The position numbers and the translations under genes are program-made. 64,000 nucleotides of DNA from JAUWGC01 sp963753055 (GTDB lineage Bacteria > Bacteroidota > Bacteroidia > Bacteroidales > B18-G4). The stretch lies in assembly GCA_963753055.1 (NCBI GenBank), contig CAVWAP010000004.1:620001-684000 (forward strand), written 5' to 3'. The notes below the pieces were generated by a model. That model saw only the letters and a list, made by a program, of their open reading frames with translations. It did not search any database and was not told the origin of the DNA. Shown here one piece after another: positions 25,838 to 35,159 of this stretch. Numbering within the stretch: the stretch's first letter is position 1; each line of letters begins with the position of its first letter.

Positions 25838-27070
25838 TTATGCCACCTTAAGTCTGGCAATGCTGGTTTTACTAAACTTCTTTTCTGCATAGGCCAGGGT
25901 AACATTAAATTCTCTTGTGTCGTCTTTGGAAGGCATTTCAAACATGGCATCCGTTAGGATTGCTTCCATGATCGATCTGAGTCCTCTTGCACCTAACTTG
26001 AACTCGATAGATTTATCGACGATGAATTCCAGGGCTTCCTTTTCAAAGCTAATATCAATGTTATCCATTTTAAACAGCTTTTTAAACTGCTTAACCAACG
26101 AGTTTTTTGGTTCAAGGAGGATTTTGATCAGTGTTTCCTTGTTTAATGGGTTCAGGTAAGTCAGCACTGGGAACCTACCCACTATCTCAGGGATGAGACC
26201 AAATTTTTTGAGATCGACAGGAACAATATATTGAAGGAGGTTCTCCTTGTCGATGCCCTCTTTTTCTTTGTCAAAATTATATCCTATGATATTGGTTTGC
26301 ATGCGTGAGGCAATAATCTTATCAATTGAGTTGAAGGCGCCTCCTGATATGAAAAGTATGTTTTGGGTATTGACGGGGATCATTTTTTGTTCCGGATGCT
26401 TTCTTCCACCCTGGGGCGGGACATTGACAACAGTACCTTCCAGAAGTTTCAGCAATGCCTGTTGCACTCCTTCACCTGAAACATCCCTTGTTATGGAAGG
26501 ATTATCACTCTTCCTGGCTATCTTGTCTATCTCATCGATGAAAACTATACCCATTTCAGCTGAAGCAACATTATAATCAGCAGCCTGAAGAAGCTTTGAT
26601 AAGATGCTTTCAACATCTTCTCCAACATAGCCGGCTTCTGTTAGGACTGTTGCATCGGCAATACAAAAAGGAACCTTTAGCATCCTGGCAATTGTTCTGG
26701 CCAGCAGTGTTTTACCGGTACCTGTCTCTCCAACGATTACAATATTGGACTTTTCAATTTCAACTTCCTCTTCTTTCTCCTTAGGTTGGGTTATCCTTTT
26801 ATAATGATTGTAAACAGCTACAGCAAGCACCCTCTTGGCCTCTTCCTGCCCAATAACATACTGATCCAGGTAAGCTTTGATCTCATGTGGTTTCTTCAGA
26901 TCGGCATTTTTAAATTTAGCCTCACTGCGTGTGGCCATCTCCTCGTGTAGGATAGTCTGGGCCTGTAAAACGCAACTATCACAAATATGAGCGTCGATAC
27001 CAGCGATCAAAAGCTTGGTTTGTGCTTTATCACGACCACAAAAAGAGCATCTTTGCTGGCTTTTTTCCAT
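25838..27070 (-). CDS. clpX: ClpX, ATP-dependent Clp protease unfoldase subunit
   Basis: This AAA+ unfoldase delivers substrates to ClpP. The 410-residue protein starts with the zinc-binding domain, with Cys8, Cys11, Cys30 and Cys33. Walker A is GETGTGKTLLA, Walker B is IVFIDEIDKIA, and the ClpP-docking loop region IGYNF (the usual IGF loop with a Tyr inserted) follows near residue 265. It lies 33 bases after clpP in the order tig-clpP-clpX, which is the standard arrangement and an expected operon. Confidence 0.97.
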   Translation of the reverse strand: MEKSQQRCSFCGRDKAQTKLLIAGIDAHICDSCVLQAQTILHEEMATRSEAKFKNADLKKPHEIKAYLDQYVIGQEEAKRVLAVAVYNHYKRITQPKEKEEEVEIEKSNIVIVGETGTGKTLLARTIARMLKVPFCIADATVLTEAGYVGEDVESILSKLLQAADYNVASAEMGIVFIDEIDKIARKSDNPSITRDVSGEGVQQALLKLLEGTVVNVPPQGGRKHPEQKMIPVNTQNILFISGGAFNSIDKIIASRMQTNIIGYNFDKEKEGIDKENLLQYIVPVDLKKFGLIPEIVGRFPVLTYLNPLNKETLIKILLEPKNSLVKQFKKLFKMDNIDISFEKEALEFIVDKSIEFKLGARGLRSIMEAILTDAMFEMPSKDDTREFNVTLAYAEKKFSKTSIARLKVA

Positions 27071-27103
27071 GCTGAATACAATTTGTTTCTTGTACGAATA
27101 TTT

Positions 27104-27778
27104 CTATTTTTTGTTCTTGACAAGCACTTCATCGATCATACCGTAATCTCTGGCTTCCTCTGCTGTCATCCAGAAATCCCTGTCAGCATCCTTCCAGATC
27201 TTCTTGTATGTCTGGGCACTATGCTTAGCGATGATCTCATAAAGCTCCTTTTTGACCTTTTGGATCTCCCTGGCAGTAATTTCAATATCTGAAGCCTGTC
27301 CTGATGCTCCACCCATCGGCTGATGGATTAAAATTCTTGAGTGGGTGAGAGCGGTGCGCTTTGTCTGGGCACCAGCACATAATAAGACTGCTCCCATAGA
27401 TGCTGCAACGCCGGTGCATATAGTTGCCACATCAGGAGTAATATATTGCATTGTATCATAGATACCTAATCCTGCATATACGGATCCACCAGGTGTGTTA
27501 AGATAGATTTGGATATCTTTCTTGGCATCTACTGATTCCAGAAATAATAACTGGGCCTGGATGATATTGGCAACATAATCGTTAATCGGAACCCCCAGGA
27601 ATATAATCCTGTCCATCATCAGCCTCGAAAAAACATCCATAGTGGCGATATTCATTTGCCGCTCTTCGATGATGGTCGGAGATATGTAATTGGAAGATAA
27701 ATCATTATACCTGTCTAATGTCAAGCTGCTTATTCCAATGTGCTTGGTGGCATACCTTCTGAATTCGTCGTTGTTCAT
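27104..27778 (-). CDS. clpP: ClpP, ATP-dependent Clp protease proteolytic subunit
   Basis: This is the serine peptidase of the Clp protease. The 224-residue protein has catalytic Ser127 in GVAASMGAVLL and His152 in ILIHQPMGG, with the Asp in the DRDFWM segment near residue 200. The oligomer-forming YLNTPGGSVYAGLGIYD is intact. It lies 8 bases after tig and 33 before clpX on the same strand. Confidence 0.97.
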   Translation of the reverse strand: MNNDEFRRYATKHIGISSLTLDRYNDLSSNYISPTIIEERQMNIATMDVFSRLMMDRIIFLGVPINDYVANIIQAQLLFLESVDAKKDIQIYLNTPGGSVYAGLGIYDTMQYITPDVATICTGVAASMGAVLLCAGAQTKRTALTHSRILIHQPMGGASGQASDIEITAREIQKVKKELYEIIAKHSAQTYKKIWKDADRDFWMTAEEARDYGMIDEVLVKNKK

Positions 27779-27786
27779 AATATATA

Positions 27787-29148
27787 TTATTTATTCTTTT
27801 CGTTGACTAATTTAATAAAATCATCATAAGAAACCTTTTTATTTTTTAGCTTAACAGTTCCTTTTAATAAATCTTTTAATCTTTGATCGAGTAACTGGTC
27901 ATATATCTTGCTCACTTCTTCCTTGTTTTGCATCACAGATTCAATAATGCTGTTAAGCCTGTTATCTGCTTCATCACTTTCATCATGTATGTGTAACTGA
28001 TGCTTCAGGTAATCTGTAACATATGCCCTGATATCTTCTTCTTTGATCTCTACATTGTGATCAGTAATTATCTTATTCTGAATCAATTGCCATTTTAATG
28101 CTTTGGAATATTGCTGAAACTCATTCTCTATCTGGTCTGCAGTGATTTTCCCTTCGTTACTTTCCAGCAACCATCTTTTCAAGAACTCATCTGGTAAAGT
28201 CAAAGAAGCCTCATCAATCAGCTTTTCTATGATATCATTCATAAACAGGTTGTCACTTTCTTTTACAAAGTTGACCCTGGCTTCATCTGAGATCCTTTGC
28301 CTAAAGTCCCCTTCAGTCTTCAGGTCATCATGGGGAAATACTTTTTTATACAAATCTTCATTGAGTTCTGCAGGTTTGTTCCTTATGACTTCCTCAACAG
28401 TAAATTGGTAGTCATCACCATACTGATCCAGCTCATCTACTTTAATCCCAAGCATATGAGCTGTTTCAGTTTTATTGTCAGTTGCTTTAAGGGGGTTAAA
28501 GGCAATTATATCCTTTTTCATTGCGCCGATGAACTTATCCTGTTGCTTCTTATCCTTCATTAAGTCTACAGCAATGGTCGTATGGTGGTGTAAGCCATTC
28601 TCAACCAGGTTACCGTCTTTATCTAATTGTAATATCTCACCGTGGACCAGGTCACCTGTGGCAGCTGTTTCAGGATTTTCGGTCTCCCCACTTCTTTTCC
28701 TTATATCTTCAATGTATTGATTGAGGAACTTATCATCGGGCTCAATCTCGTAATAATCAATATTAATATTATCATCAATCTCCTGGTTTACTTCCGGGGC
28801 AAGCCCAATATCGAAATAAAACTCAAAATCCTCATTAATTTCAAAATCCTGCTCCGGTGATTTTTCCTGGTTAGGTATTGGATGGCCCAGTATCTTAATA
28901 TCATTGTCGACCAGGTATTTGTTAATAGAGTCGGTCAGAACCTTATTGACCTCCTCAGCGAGTACAGATTTCCCATACATCTTCCTGACCAGTCCAAATG
29001 GCACTTTACCAGGCCTGAAGCCCGGCATACTTGCCTTTTTTTGATAGTCTTTAAGTATTTTAGTTACTTCAGCGGAGTAATCTTCCTTGTTGATTTCAAC
29101 CTTTACCAATGCGGTTAAATCACTTGTCTTTTCCTGCGTTATGTTCAT
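27787..29148 (-). CDS. tig: Trigger factor
   Basis: This is a ribosome-bound chaperone. The 453-residue protein has the N-terminal ribosome-binding domain with the signature MPGFRPGKVPFGLVRKMYG near residues 39-57, a degenerate peptidyl-prolyl isomerase region (about 150-240) and a long helical C-terminal domain. The middle region is divergent from proteobacterial proteins, as usual in Bacteroidota. It is first in the tig-clpP-clpX operon, with a clear promoter box upstream. Confidence 0.95.
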   Translation of the reverse strand: MNITQEKTSDLTALVKVEINKEDYSAEVTKILKDYQKKASMPGFRPGKVPFGLVRKMYGKSVLAEEVNKVLTDSINKYLVDNDIKILGHPIPNQEKSPEQDFEINEDFEFYFDIGLAPEVNQEIDDNINIDYYEIEPDDKFLNQYIEDIRKRSGETENPETAATGDLVHGEILQLDKDGNLVENGLHHHTTIAVDLMKDKKQQDKFIGAMKKDIIAFNPLKATDNKTETAHMLGIKVDELDQYGDDYQFTVEEVIRNKPAELNEDLYKKVFPHDDLKTEGDFRQRISDEARVNFVKESDNLFMNDIIEKLIDEASLTLPDEFLKRWLLESNEGKITADQIENEFQQYSKALKWQLIQNKIITDHNVEIKEEDIRAYVTDYLKHQLHIHDESDEADNRLNSIIESVMQNKEEVSKIYDQLLDQRLKDLLKGTVKLKNKKVSYDDFIKLVNEKNK

Positions 29149-29176
29149 TTAGAATATGATTAATCGTTAAGGGCTG

Positions 29177-29184
29177 CAAATATA
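29177..29184 (-). promoter_or_regulatory. -7 promoter box (TATATTTG, minus strand) for tig-clpP-clpX
   Basis: It is a perfect TAnnTTTG match on the minus strand, 28 bases before the tig ATG at 29148. Confidence 0.55.
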
Positions 29185-29243
29185 ATCATATTCTTTGCAT
29201 GAAATATGAAATTGACAGAAAATGCCTGTGTTAATGGTGCTTG

Positions 29244-31577
29244 TTAGATGGCTGGGATATATGGGATTTCGAAATAGAAGACAGATCCCCGATCAGGCTC
29301 TGATTCAGCCCAAATTTTTCCATTCATGAGTTTGATAAGTTCCCTGGAAATAGTGAGTCCCAATCCGGTCCCACCGTACTTCCGGGTGGAGGAATCATCA
29401 ACCTGGCGGAATTTATTAAATATGACCGACAGCTTTTCCTTTGGTATGCCAATGCCAGTATCCATCACATAGAACTGCAGCTTATCACCAAAAATTTTAA
29501 AACCCAGTTCAACTTCACCGGATGATGTATACTTGAATGCATTGGATGTAATATTTTCTATGATCTGAACAAGGCGCTTTTCATCTGCCTTAGTTTTAAG
29601 GTCCTTGCTGTTCTGGTCCATATTCAGGTTGAACTTGATCTTTTCCTTACCCATCAGTTTTTGCTCTTGAGATATCCTGACATATAGTGTTTTTAGTAGT
29701 TTTGGAACATTCACACTATCTTCATGCAGACTGAACTGGCCTGTTTCAATTGATGAGATATCAAGCAGATTATTGATGATCGAGAGTAATTGGCGAGTGC
29801 TGTTTTGTATTGAGTCGATGTTGACCTGCTGTTCCTTGGGGTCTGCTGAAGCATCTCTGAGCATTTCAGAGAACCCGATTATACCGTTCATTGGTGTCCG
29901 GATCTCATGAGAAAGATTAATCAGGAACCGGGATTTTAGTTTGTTTGATTCTTCAGCCTTTTCTTTTGCATTTATAAGTTCTTCTCGCTTTTTTATCAAC
30001 TCATTATATTGTATATCAAGGCGATTGAGTGCCTCTTTTTTAAGTCTGAACTGACGAAATAATGTGATCGTGAGAATAAGGAAAATCGTCACACCGACAA
30101 TAAGGACAATTCCTATGTATCGCTGCAATGAAATCTGCTGTTTCTTTTCTTTGATCTCCAGTTCTTTTAATTGCTTATCGGAATTCAATAAATCAATCTC
30201 CCTCTCTCTTTTATCTATTTCATAGCTAGTTTGCAGCATATTTAACTGCATCATTAAGGTTTCATTGAATATGGAGTCATTAAGCTGGTGATAATTTTTA
30301 AAATTGAAATAGGCTTTATTGAAATTCCCCATTTTTTCATAAACCTCAGCAAGTCCTTTATAGTTTTCTGATGTTATCAGCAGCATTTGGGTGGGGATCA
30401 CGATCTCCTGGCTCTTATTATAGTAATCTACTGCCATTTTGAATGAACCCATATCTGCGTATAAGTCTCCGATGAGATTATAATTCTCTGCGATCCTTAA
30501 TTGATTGTTTAGCTCCTGGTCCAGTTTTAAAGCCTCCTGGTAATAGGCCATAGCGCGCTCATAGTTTTTATCACTCTTGTAAAACTCGCCCAGGTTACTT
30601 AATGCTATAGACATGCCAAGCTTGTCGCCTACCTCTTTAGCCAGGTCGTAAGATTGATTGTAGTATTTGAGAGCTTGTCTCAGGTCTCCCTTCTCATCAT
30701 GTATGATGGCTATATTATTAAGTGATTGGGCTATCCCTTTCTTATCTCCCAGTCCTTTTTCCTTATCCAGACCTTGCTTAAAATAGTCAAGGGCTTTATC
30801 ATAATCCTCCCAATCGTAGTAAACAACACCAATATTATTCAGCGCAGCTGCCATACCTTTCTCATCACCTAAAGATTCCTGGATCTTCAGTGATTCAATA
30901 TAGTATCCCAGCGCTTTTTCGTATTTACTCCATGTATGATAAATGTTTCCCAGATTGTTCAAGACATCAGCCTCACCTTCTCTGTCTTCCAAATCCTGGA
31001 ATAAGGTCAGTGCCTGGTTGTAGTATGCCAGTGCTTTTTGATACTTCCCTGAGTTCTCATGTACAGAGCCAATATCCATCAAGCGCTGAGCAGTCTCACG
31101 CTGATTTTCTATGTTCTTTTCAATTTGAAGTGAAAGGTTCTGGTATTCCAACGCCTTATCATATTCTTCAAGGTCGAAATATATATAGCCCAGGTAATTG
31201 TATACCTGGAATAAATTTGTGCTGTCATGTAAATCCTGGAAAATATTGATTGTGTGAACCAGTAAATCGATAGCCCGCTGATGGTTATCAATGGCATAAT
31301 ATACTTTGCCAAGCTGAAGCATGGCTTCTGCCTTCTCCTTTACCAGGTTTTGTCTTAATGCCATGGCATGTGCCTTTTCGGCATAATGCCACGCGCTGTC
31401 GGCCGAAGTTATTAGGAAATGATCGGAAATGGCAAGATAAAGAGAAATTTTCTGCTGGGTATTGCTTGTCGGCAGTTGTTGTCGAAGGCTGTCAATAATA
31501 CTCTTATAATCACCGTTAGTTTGGCCCAACGTTGCATAAGAGAAAATTAACAACAGGTATAAAATTTTCCTTCCCAC
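29244..31577 (-). CDS. TPR-repeat sensor histidine kinase
   Basis: This is a membrane histidine kinase of 777 residues. After a signal peptide, the periplasmic part (about residues 30-440) is built of some ten tetratricopeptide repeats, many with the pattern ALNNIGxVYYDxxDYDKALDYF. A coiled segment leads to a transmembrane helix (YIGIVLIVGVTIFLILTIT, near residue 490), a second coiled coil, the HisKA box with His557 in NLSHEIRTPMNG, and HATPase motifs ending in KYGGTGLGLTISREL. It has no receiver domain and no adjacent response regulator, so it is an orphan kinase. The start is GTG at 31577. The nearby ATG is out of frame. Confidence 0.93.
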   Translation of the reverse strand: MGRKILYLLLIFSYATLGQTNGDYKSIIDSLRQQLPTSNTQQKISLYLAISDHFLITSADSAWHYAEKAHAMALRQNLVKEKAEAMLQLGKVYYAIDNHQRAIDLLVHTINIFQDLHDSTNLFQVYNYLGYIYFDLEEYDKALEYQNLSLQIEKNIENQRETAQRLMDIGSVHENSGKYQKALAYYNQALTLFQDLEDREGEADVLNNLGNIYHTWSKYEKALGYYIESLKIQESLGDEKGMAAALNNIGVVYYDWEDYDKALDYFKQGLDKEKGLGDKKGIAQSLNNIAIIHDEKGDLRQALKYYNQSYDLAKEVGDKLGMSIALSNLGEFYKSDKNYERAMAYYQEALKLDQELNNQLRIAENYNLIGDLYADMGSFKMAVDYYNKSQEIVIPTQMLLITSENYKGLAEVYEKMGNFNKAYFNFKNYHQLNDSIFNETLMMQLNMLQTSYEIDKREREIDLLNSDKQLKELEIKEKKQQISLQRYIGIVLIVGVTIFLILTITLFRQFRLKKEALNRLDIQYNELIKKREELINAKEKAEESNKLKSRFLINLSHEIRTPMNGIIGFSEMLRDASADPKEQQVNIDSIQNSTRQLLSIINNLLDISSIETGQFSLHEDSVNVPKLLKTLYVRISQEQKLMGKEKIKFNLNMDQNSKDLKTKADEKRLVQIIENITSNAFKYTSSGEVELGFKIFGDKLQFYVMDTGIGIPKEKLSVIFNKFRQVDDSSTRKYGGTGLGLTISRELIKLMNGKIWAESEPDRGSVFYFEIPYIPAI

Positions 31578-31652
31578 CTATACATATTAAATAATATATC
31601 ATTTAACCATTTTAAGGTAAAATAGTTACACATTTCCATCATTAAATCTATG

Positions 31653-31676
31653 AAAAACCCCGGTTTTATCCGGGGT
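31653..31676 (-). terminator. Intrinsic terminator of the tRNA-Leu transcript
   Basis: On the minus strand the stem ACCCCGG (31676-31670) pairs with CCGGGGT (31663-31657) around ATAAAA and is followed by a run of T. It begins 13 bases after the tRNA 3' end. Confidence 0.85.
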
Positions 31677-31688
31677 CAGGGGGCAATG

Positions 31689-31770
31689 TGCGGATGAAGG
31701 GACTCGAACCCCCACGCCTTTCGGCACTAGATCCTAAGTCTAGCGCGGCTACCAATTACGCCACATCCGC
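31689..31770 (-). tRNA. tRNA-Leu, anticodon UAG
   Basis: The minus strand folds into a full cloverleaf of 82 bases. The acceptor stem GCGGATG/CATCCGC is perfect, the D-stem GCG/CGC has three pairs, and the anticodon stem CTAGA/TCTAG holds the loop CTTAGGA with anticodon TAG. The long variable arm GCC-GAAA-GGC is typical of class II tRNAs, and the T-arm has two G-U pairs. The discriminator base is A. CCA is not encoded, as is usual in Bacteroidota. It has its own promoter box and terminator. Confidence 0.95.
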
Positions 31771-31793
31771 AGAGCTATAAATGTTTAACGCTA

Positions 31794-31801
31794 CAAAGAT
31801 A
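31794..31801 (-). promoter_or_regulatory. -7 promoter box (TATCTTTG, minus strand) for tRNA-Leu
   Basis: It is a perfect TAnnTTTG match, 24 bases upstream of the tRNA 5' end at 31770. The rest of the 221-base gap to 31992 shows only the promoter box of the next plus-strand gene. Confidence 0.6.
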
Positions 31802-31942
31802 CATATGTTTTCAGGAATTTAATTATTGGAATAATAAAATGTAGATTTAAAAGTTATTTTAAAGCCATTACTTTCTTTCTACCTGGATTATTTATGATTA
31901 CTAAAGGGTGAAATTAAAACTGACTGTCTATTGCTAAAAGCA

Positions 31943-31950
31943 TACTTTTG
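31943..31950 (+). promoter_or_regulatory. -7 promoter box (TACTTTTG) for the first DUF5723 gene
   Basis: It is a TAnnTTTG match, 41 bases before the ATG at 31992. Confidence 0.45.
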
Positions 31951-31991
31951 TTGCTTCTTTTTTTTAAACTATAAATATCCAGCCTATACAA

Positions 31992-33488
31992 ATGCATTCA
32001 TGGAAACCCTCAAAATTGAGAAAACCCATATTGGCACTTATCCTGGTGATGTGTGTCATCCTAACGGCCAGAGCCCAGGAGATGTGGGGGATCGTTTCCA
32101 GTAACTATGCAGGATCCAATAGTACTTTAATCAATCCCTCCTTTTTGGTGAATTCCAAATTGTACCAGGACATCAATATTATGACGGGTGATTTCTTCTT
32201 TGAGAATAATGCTGTCAATATCAACAGGGAAGATTTCCGGCTTTTTAAACTCTTTGGCCCCAATGCAGAATTGCCCTCTTATGGTGATAATGGCTATATC
32301 ATGGATGTGTACAATAATAAAGAGCTGAAATTTGCACACATAAGTGCACATCTTCGTGGCCCATCATTTATGCAGGTCAGGGGGGACCAGGCATTTGCGG
32401 TTCATACTGCTTTCAGGTCTGTTACTGATAGCAGGCAATTGCCCTATGAGATGGTCAAATTTGGATATTATGGGATGAATTATACTCCCCAGCATAATAT
32501 CAATTACCATGACCAGAACATCAAAGTGGCAAATCTGCAATGGACTGAAATTGGTGCTACCTATTCGCGTGTAATACATAAATATGGGCTCAATCGTCTT
32601 TCCGGAGGTATTACTGCTAAGGTTCTGATGGGAATTGCAGGTGCTTATTTAGTTGGAAGGGACATGGATTATATCGTGCTCAACGATAGTACTATCAATT
32701 TCAGGAACATGGATGCTACACTTGGTTATGCATTGCCAATTGACTACACAACCAACGATGTTCTGACTACACCCCTATTTAAAGGTTGGGGAGTTTCTAT
32801 GGATCTTGGTTTAACTTATACACGTACCAAACTGGGCCACCAGAACAGAAAATATGATGATCTCTGCGAGCAAAGTTATCCTGACTATTTATATAAAATC
32901 GGGCTTTCAATTATTGATTTGGGTAATTTATTCTTCGGGCGAAATGCACAGAAGCATAATTTTGAAAATGTTAGCGCCTTTTGGGAGGAAATCGATACGC
33001 TGAACTTTGTGAACCTGGATCAGATTGCGCGTATGGTAAGTGAGAGATTCTATGGTGATCCGGATGCATCTCTCGTAAGTAATCGCATTTCCATACTCAC
33101 TCCTGCAGCAATATCTGCCCAATTCGATTACCAGGTTATTCCGAATTGGTATGTGAATACTGCTGTGATACTACCTATTACCTTGGGGCCCAATAATATT
33201 CAAAGACCATCACAAATTGTAGTTGTACCAAGGTACGAAAGCAGGTTATTTGAGGTTAGCTTGCCAATTTCTCTTTATGAAATGCGTTACCCCCGTATTG
33301 GTATTGCTGCCAGGTTTGGGTTCCTGACATTGGGAACTGATAAACTTGGTGGCTTCCTGCCATTAAGCGACTTTACCGGAATGGACTTTTACTTTTCGAT
33401 TAAGTTTAACTTTCCCAAAGGATACTGTGGCCGATTTGGCAACCGGGTTGGCTGCCAGAACCAGGAGTATGGGGTAAGACGTGATTAA
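31992..33488 (+). CDS. DUF5723 family predicted outer-membrane beta-barrel protein (copy 1)
   Basis: This is a 498-residue protein of a Bacteroidota family of unknown function. A signal peptide (hydrophobic run to about residue 27, then RAQEM) is followed by the family start WGIVSSNYAGSNSTLINPSFLVNSKLYQDINI. The rest alternates short hydrophobic strands with loops and ends in VAARFGFLTLGTDKL and DFYFSIKFNFPKG, as expected for a C-terminal barrel strand region. It is closely paralleled by the next gene, 121 bases on. A location in the outer membrane is inferred. Confidence 0.8.
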   Translation: MHSWKPSKLRKPILALILVMCVILTARAQEMWGIVSSNYAGSNSTLINPSFLVNSKLYQDINIMTGDFFFENNAVNINREDFRLFKLFGPNAELPSYGDNGYIMDVYNNKELKFAHISAHLRGPSFMQVRGDQAFAVHTAFRSVTDSRQLPYEMVKFGYYGMNYTPQHNINYHDQNIKVANLQWTEIGATYSRVIHKYGLNRLSGGITAKVLMGIAGAYLVGRDMDYIVLNDSTINFRNMDATLGYALPIDYTTNDVLTTPLFKGWGVSMDLGLTYTRTKLGHQNRKYDDLCEQSYPDYLYKIGLSIIDLGNLFFGRNAQKHNFENVSAFWEEIDTLNFVNLDQIARMVSERFYGDPDASLVSNRISILTPAAISAQFDYQVIPNWYVNTAVILPITLGPNNIQRPSQIVVVPRYESRLFEVSLPISLYEMRYPRIGIAARFGFLTLGTDKLGGFLPLSDFTGMDFYFSIKFNFPKGYCGRFGNRVGCQNQEYGVRRD

Positions 33489-33624
33489 TACCCACAATAA
33501 GTATAAAAACCCATTGATTTAGCTAACATTATCTATTAAATTAGCGTAGAAGGATGAAGTATTCGTACTGATCCACACTAAGCGAACCTGAATCTTATGT
33601 TGTAAATAATTGATTTACAGCATT

Positions 33625-35145
33625 ATGTGGAATGTTAACACCAAGACCATTCGGTACATAATAATTGTACTGCTATCCGTAATGACTATTACTGCCAGGT
33701 CACAAGAAATGCTCGGCATTATTAGCAGTAATTATACGGGTGTTAATGGTGTATTGATCAATCCAAGTTCACTTCACAATTCTAAACTTTATCTGGATAT
33801 TAATATAATCGGGGCAGACGTTTTTCATCAAAACAACTACCTGTATATCGCGGCTGAAGAATATAATTTTACCAATTTTTTTAAAAATGATTTCAATTTC
33901 CCAACTCACCCTACCGATAATGGAGCCGGTGATAGGCCGTTATATTCTATTGATAATACCTCGGACAAAGATGCCTATTCCCAGGTAAGGGTAATCGGAC
34001 CCTCGGCCATGTTGCAGGTAAATGATCATGCATTTGCTATCTCTACTGGTTTCAGAACGATCAATATGGTTCGCAATTTACCATATGACATGGCAAATTA
34101 CTTTTATTATGGACTTGGTTATCTACCACAACGGAATAACCGTTATACAAATGTTGAGGATTTTAATGTAACCACAATGACCTGGAGTGAGATTGCATTG
34201 ACATATTCATTGATACTGAGAAAATATTATAAAAATAAATGGTCTGCCGGGATTACTACAAGGGGATTATTAGGACAAGGCGCTTCATATATTAATGGCT
34301 ATCACGCTGATTATACTGTACCCGACGGAGAAACTATTGATATCCATCGCCTGGACATGGATATTGGTTATGCTTTACCGGTCGATTATAGTACAAATAG
34401 TTTTTTACCCGGTGAGCTGATTAAAGGCAAGGGTGTAAGTTTTGATTTAGGTGTGACCTATCAACGGAATAAGAAAGGCCATTCCAATATGAAGTACCGC
34501 AAACTATGCTATCAAAAGTTTGATGAATATGATTATCGGATTGGATTTTCAATTCTTGATCTGGGTGCAGTGACATTTACTGACAATGCCAGGCTATATC
34601 AATATGAAAATGGAAGTGCTCTCTGGGAAAATGTTGATTCTCTGGCAAGGGCCTATGAAAATATTAACGAATTCAGTGAGGCATTAAGTGATAAATTTTG
34701 CGGCTCACCTACATGCGCCTTAACTGCTGAAAAGTTTAAAGTTGCATTACCAACTGCAATAAGCGTTCAGTTTGATTACCATTACAAGAGATCCATTTAT
34801 ATCAATGCTACCTGGGTACAGCCTGTACGTATTGGTAATGCTTATATATACAGGCCAGCTGTCCTGGCTGTCACGCCAAGGTTCGAAACCAATGCTTTTG
34901 AGTTCATGGTGCCCATTTCACTTTATGACTACAGGACACCTCGGGTTGGTGTTGCAGCTCGTTTTTATAATTTTACAGTAGGGACGGATAAGATCCTGGG
35001 ATTTTTTAACCTGACGGATTTCACCGGTCTGGATTTTTATTTTTCAATAAAAATGTTCATTCCAAAAGGGAATTGCAGGAAGCCCAGGAAAGACGAGATG
35101 TATTGCTCAGACACTCCTTATCGCATGAATAAGAGACCTAAATAG
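33625..35145 (+). CDS. DUF5723 family predicted outer-membrane beta-barrel protein (copy 2)
   Basis: This is a 506-residue paralogue of the preceding protein. Matching blocks include GIISSNYTGVNGVLINPS, LPYDMANYFYYGLGYLPQ, DMDIGYALPVDY, GVSFDLGVTYQRNKKGHSN and TDFTGLDFYFSIK. Differences are spread along the whole length, so the duplication is old. I use the ATG at 33625. Reading on from a TTG at 33610 would add five residues ahead of a signal peptide that is already complete. The 121-base gap after copy 1 has no obvious promoter box, so cotranscription is possible. Function unknown. Confidence 0.8.
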   Translation: MWNVNTKTIRYIIIVLLSVMTITARSQEMLGIISSNYTGVNGVLINPSSLHNSKLYLDINIIGADVFHQNNYLYIAAEEYNFTNFFKNDFNFPTHPTDNGAGDRPLYSIDNTSDKDAYSQVRVIGPSAMLQVNDHAFAISTGFRTINMVRNLPYDMANYFYYGLGYLPQRNNRYTNVEDFNVTTMTWSEIALTYSLILRKYYKNKWSAGITTRGLLGQGASYINGYHADYTVPDGETIDIHRLDMDIGYALPVDYSTNSFLPGELIKGKGVSFDLGVTYQRNKKGHSNMKYRKLCYQKFDEYDYRIGFSILDLGAVTFTDNARLYQYENGSALWENVDSLARAYENINEFSEALSDKFCGSPTCALTAEKFKVALPTAISVQFDYHYKRSIYINATWVQPVRIGNAYIYRPAVLAVTPRFETNAFEFMVPISLYDYRTPRVGVAARFYNFTVGTDKILGFFNLTDFTGLDFYFSIKMFIPKGNCRKPRKDEMYCSDTPYRMNKRPK

Positions 35146-35159
35146 CTGATTTTCCTAAG

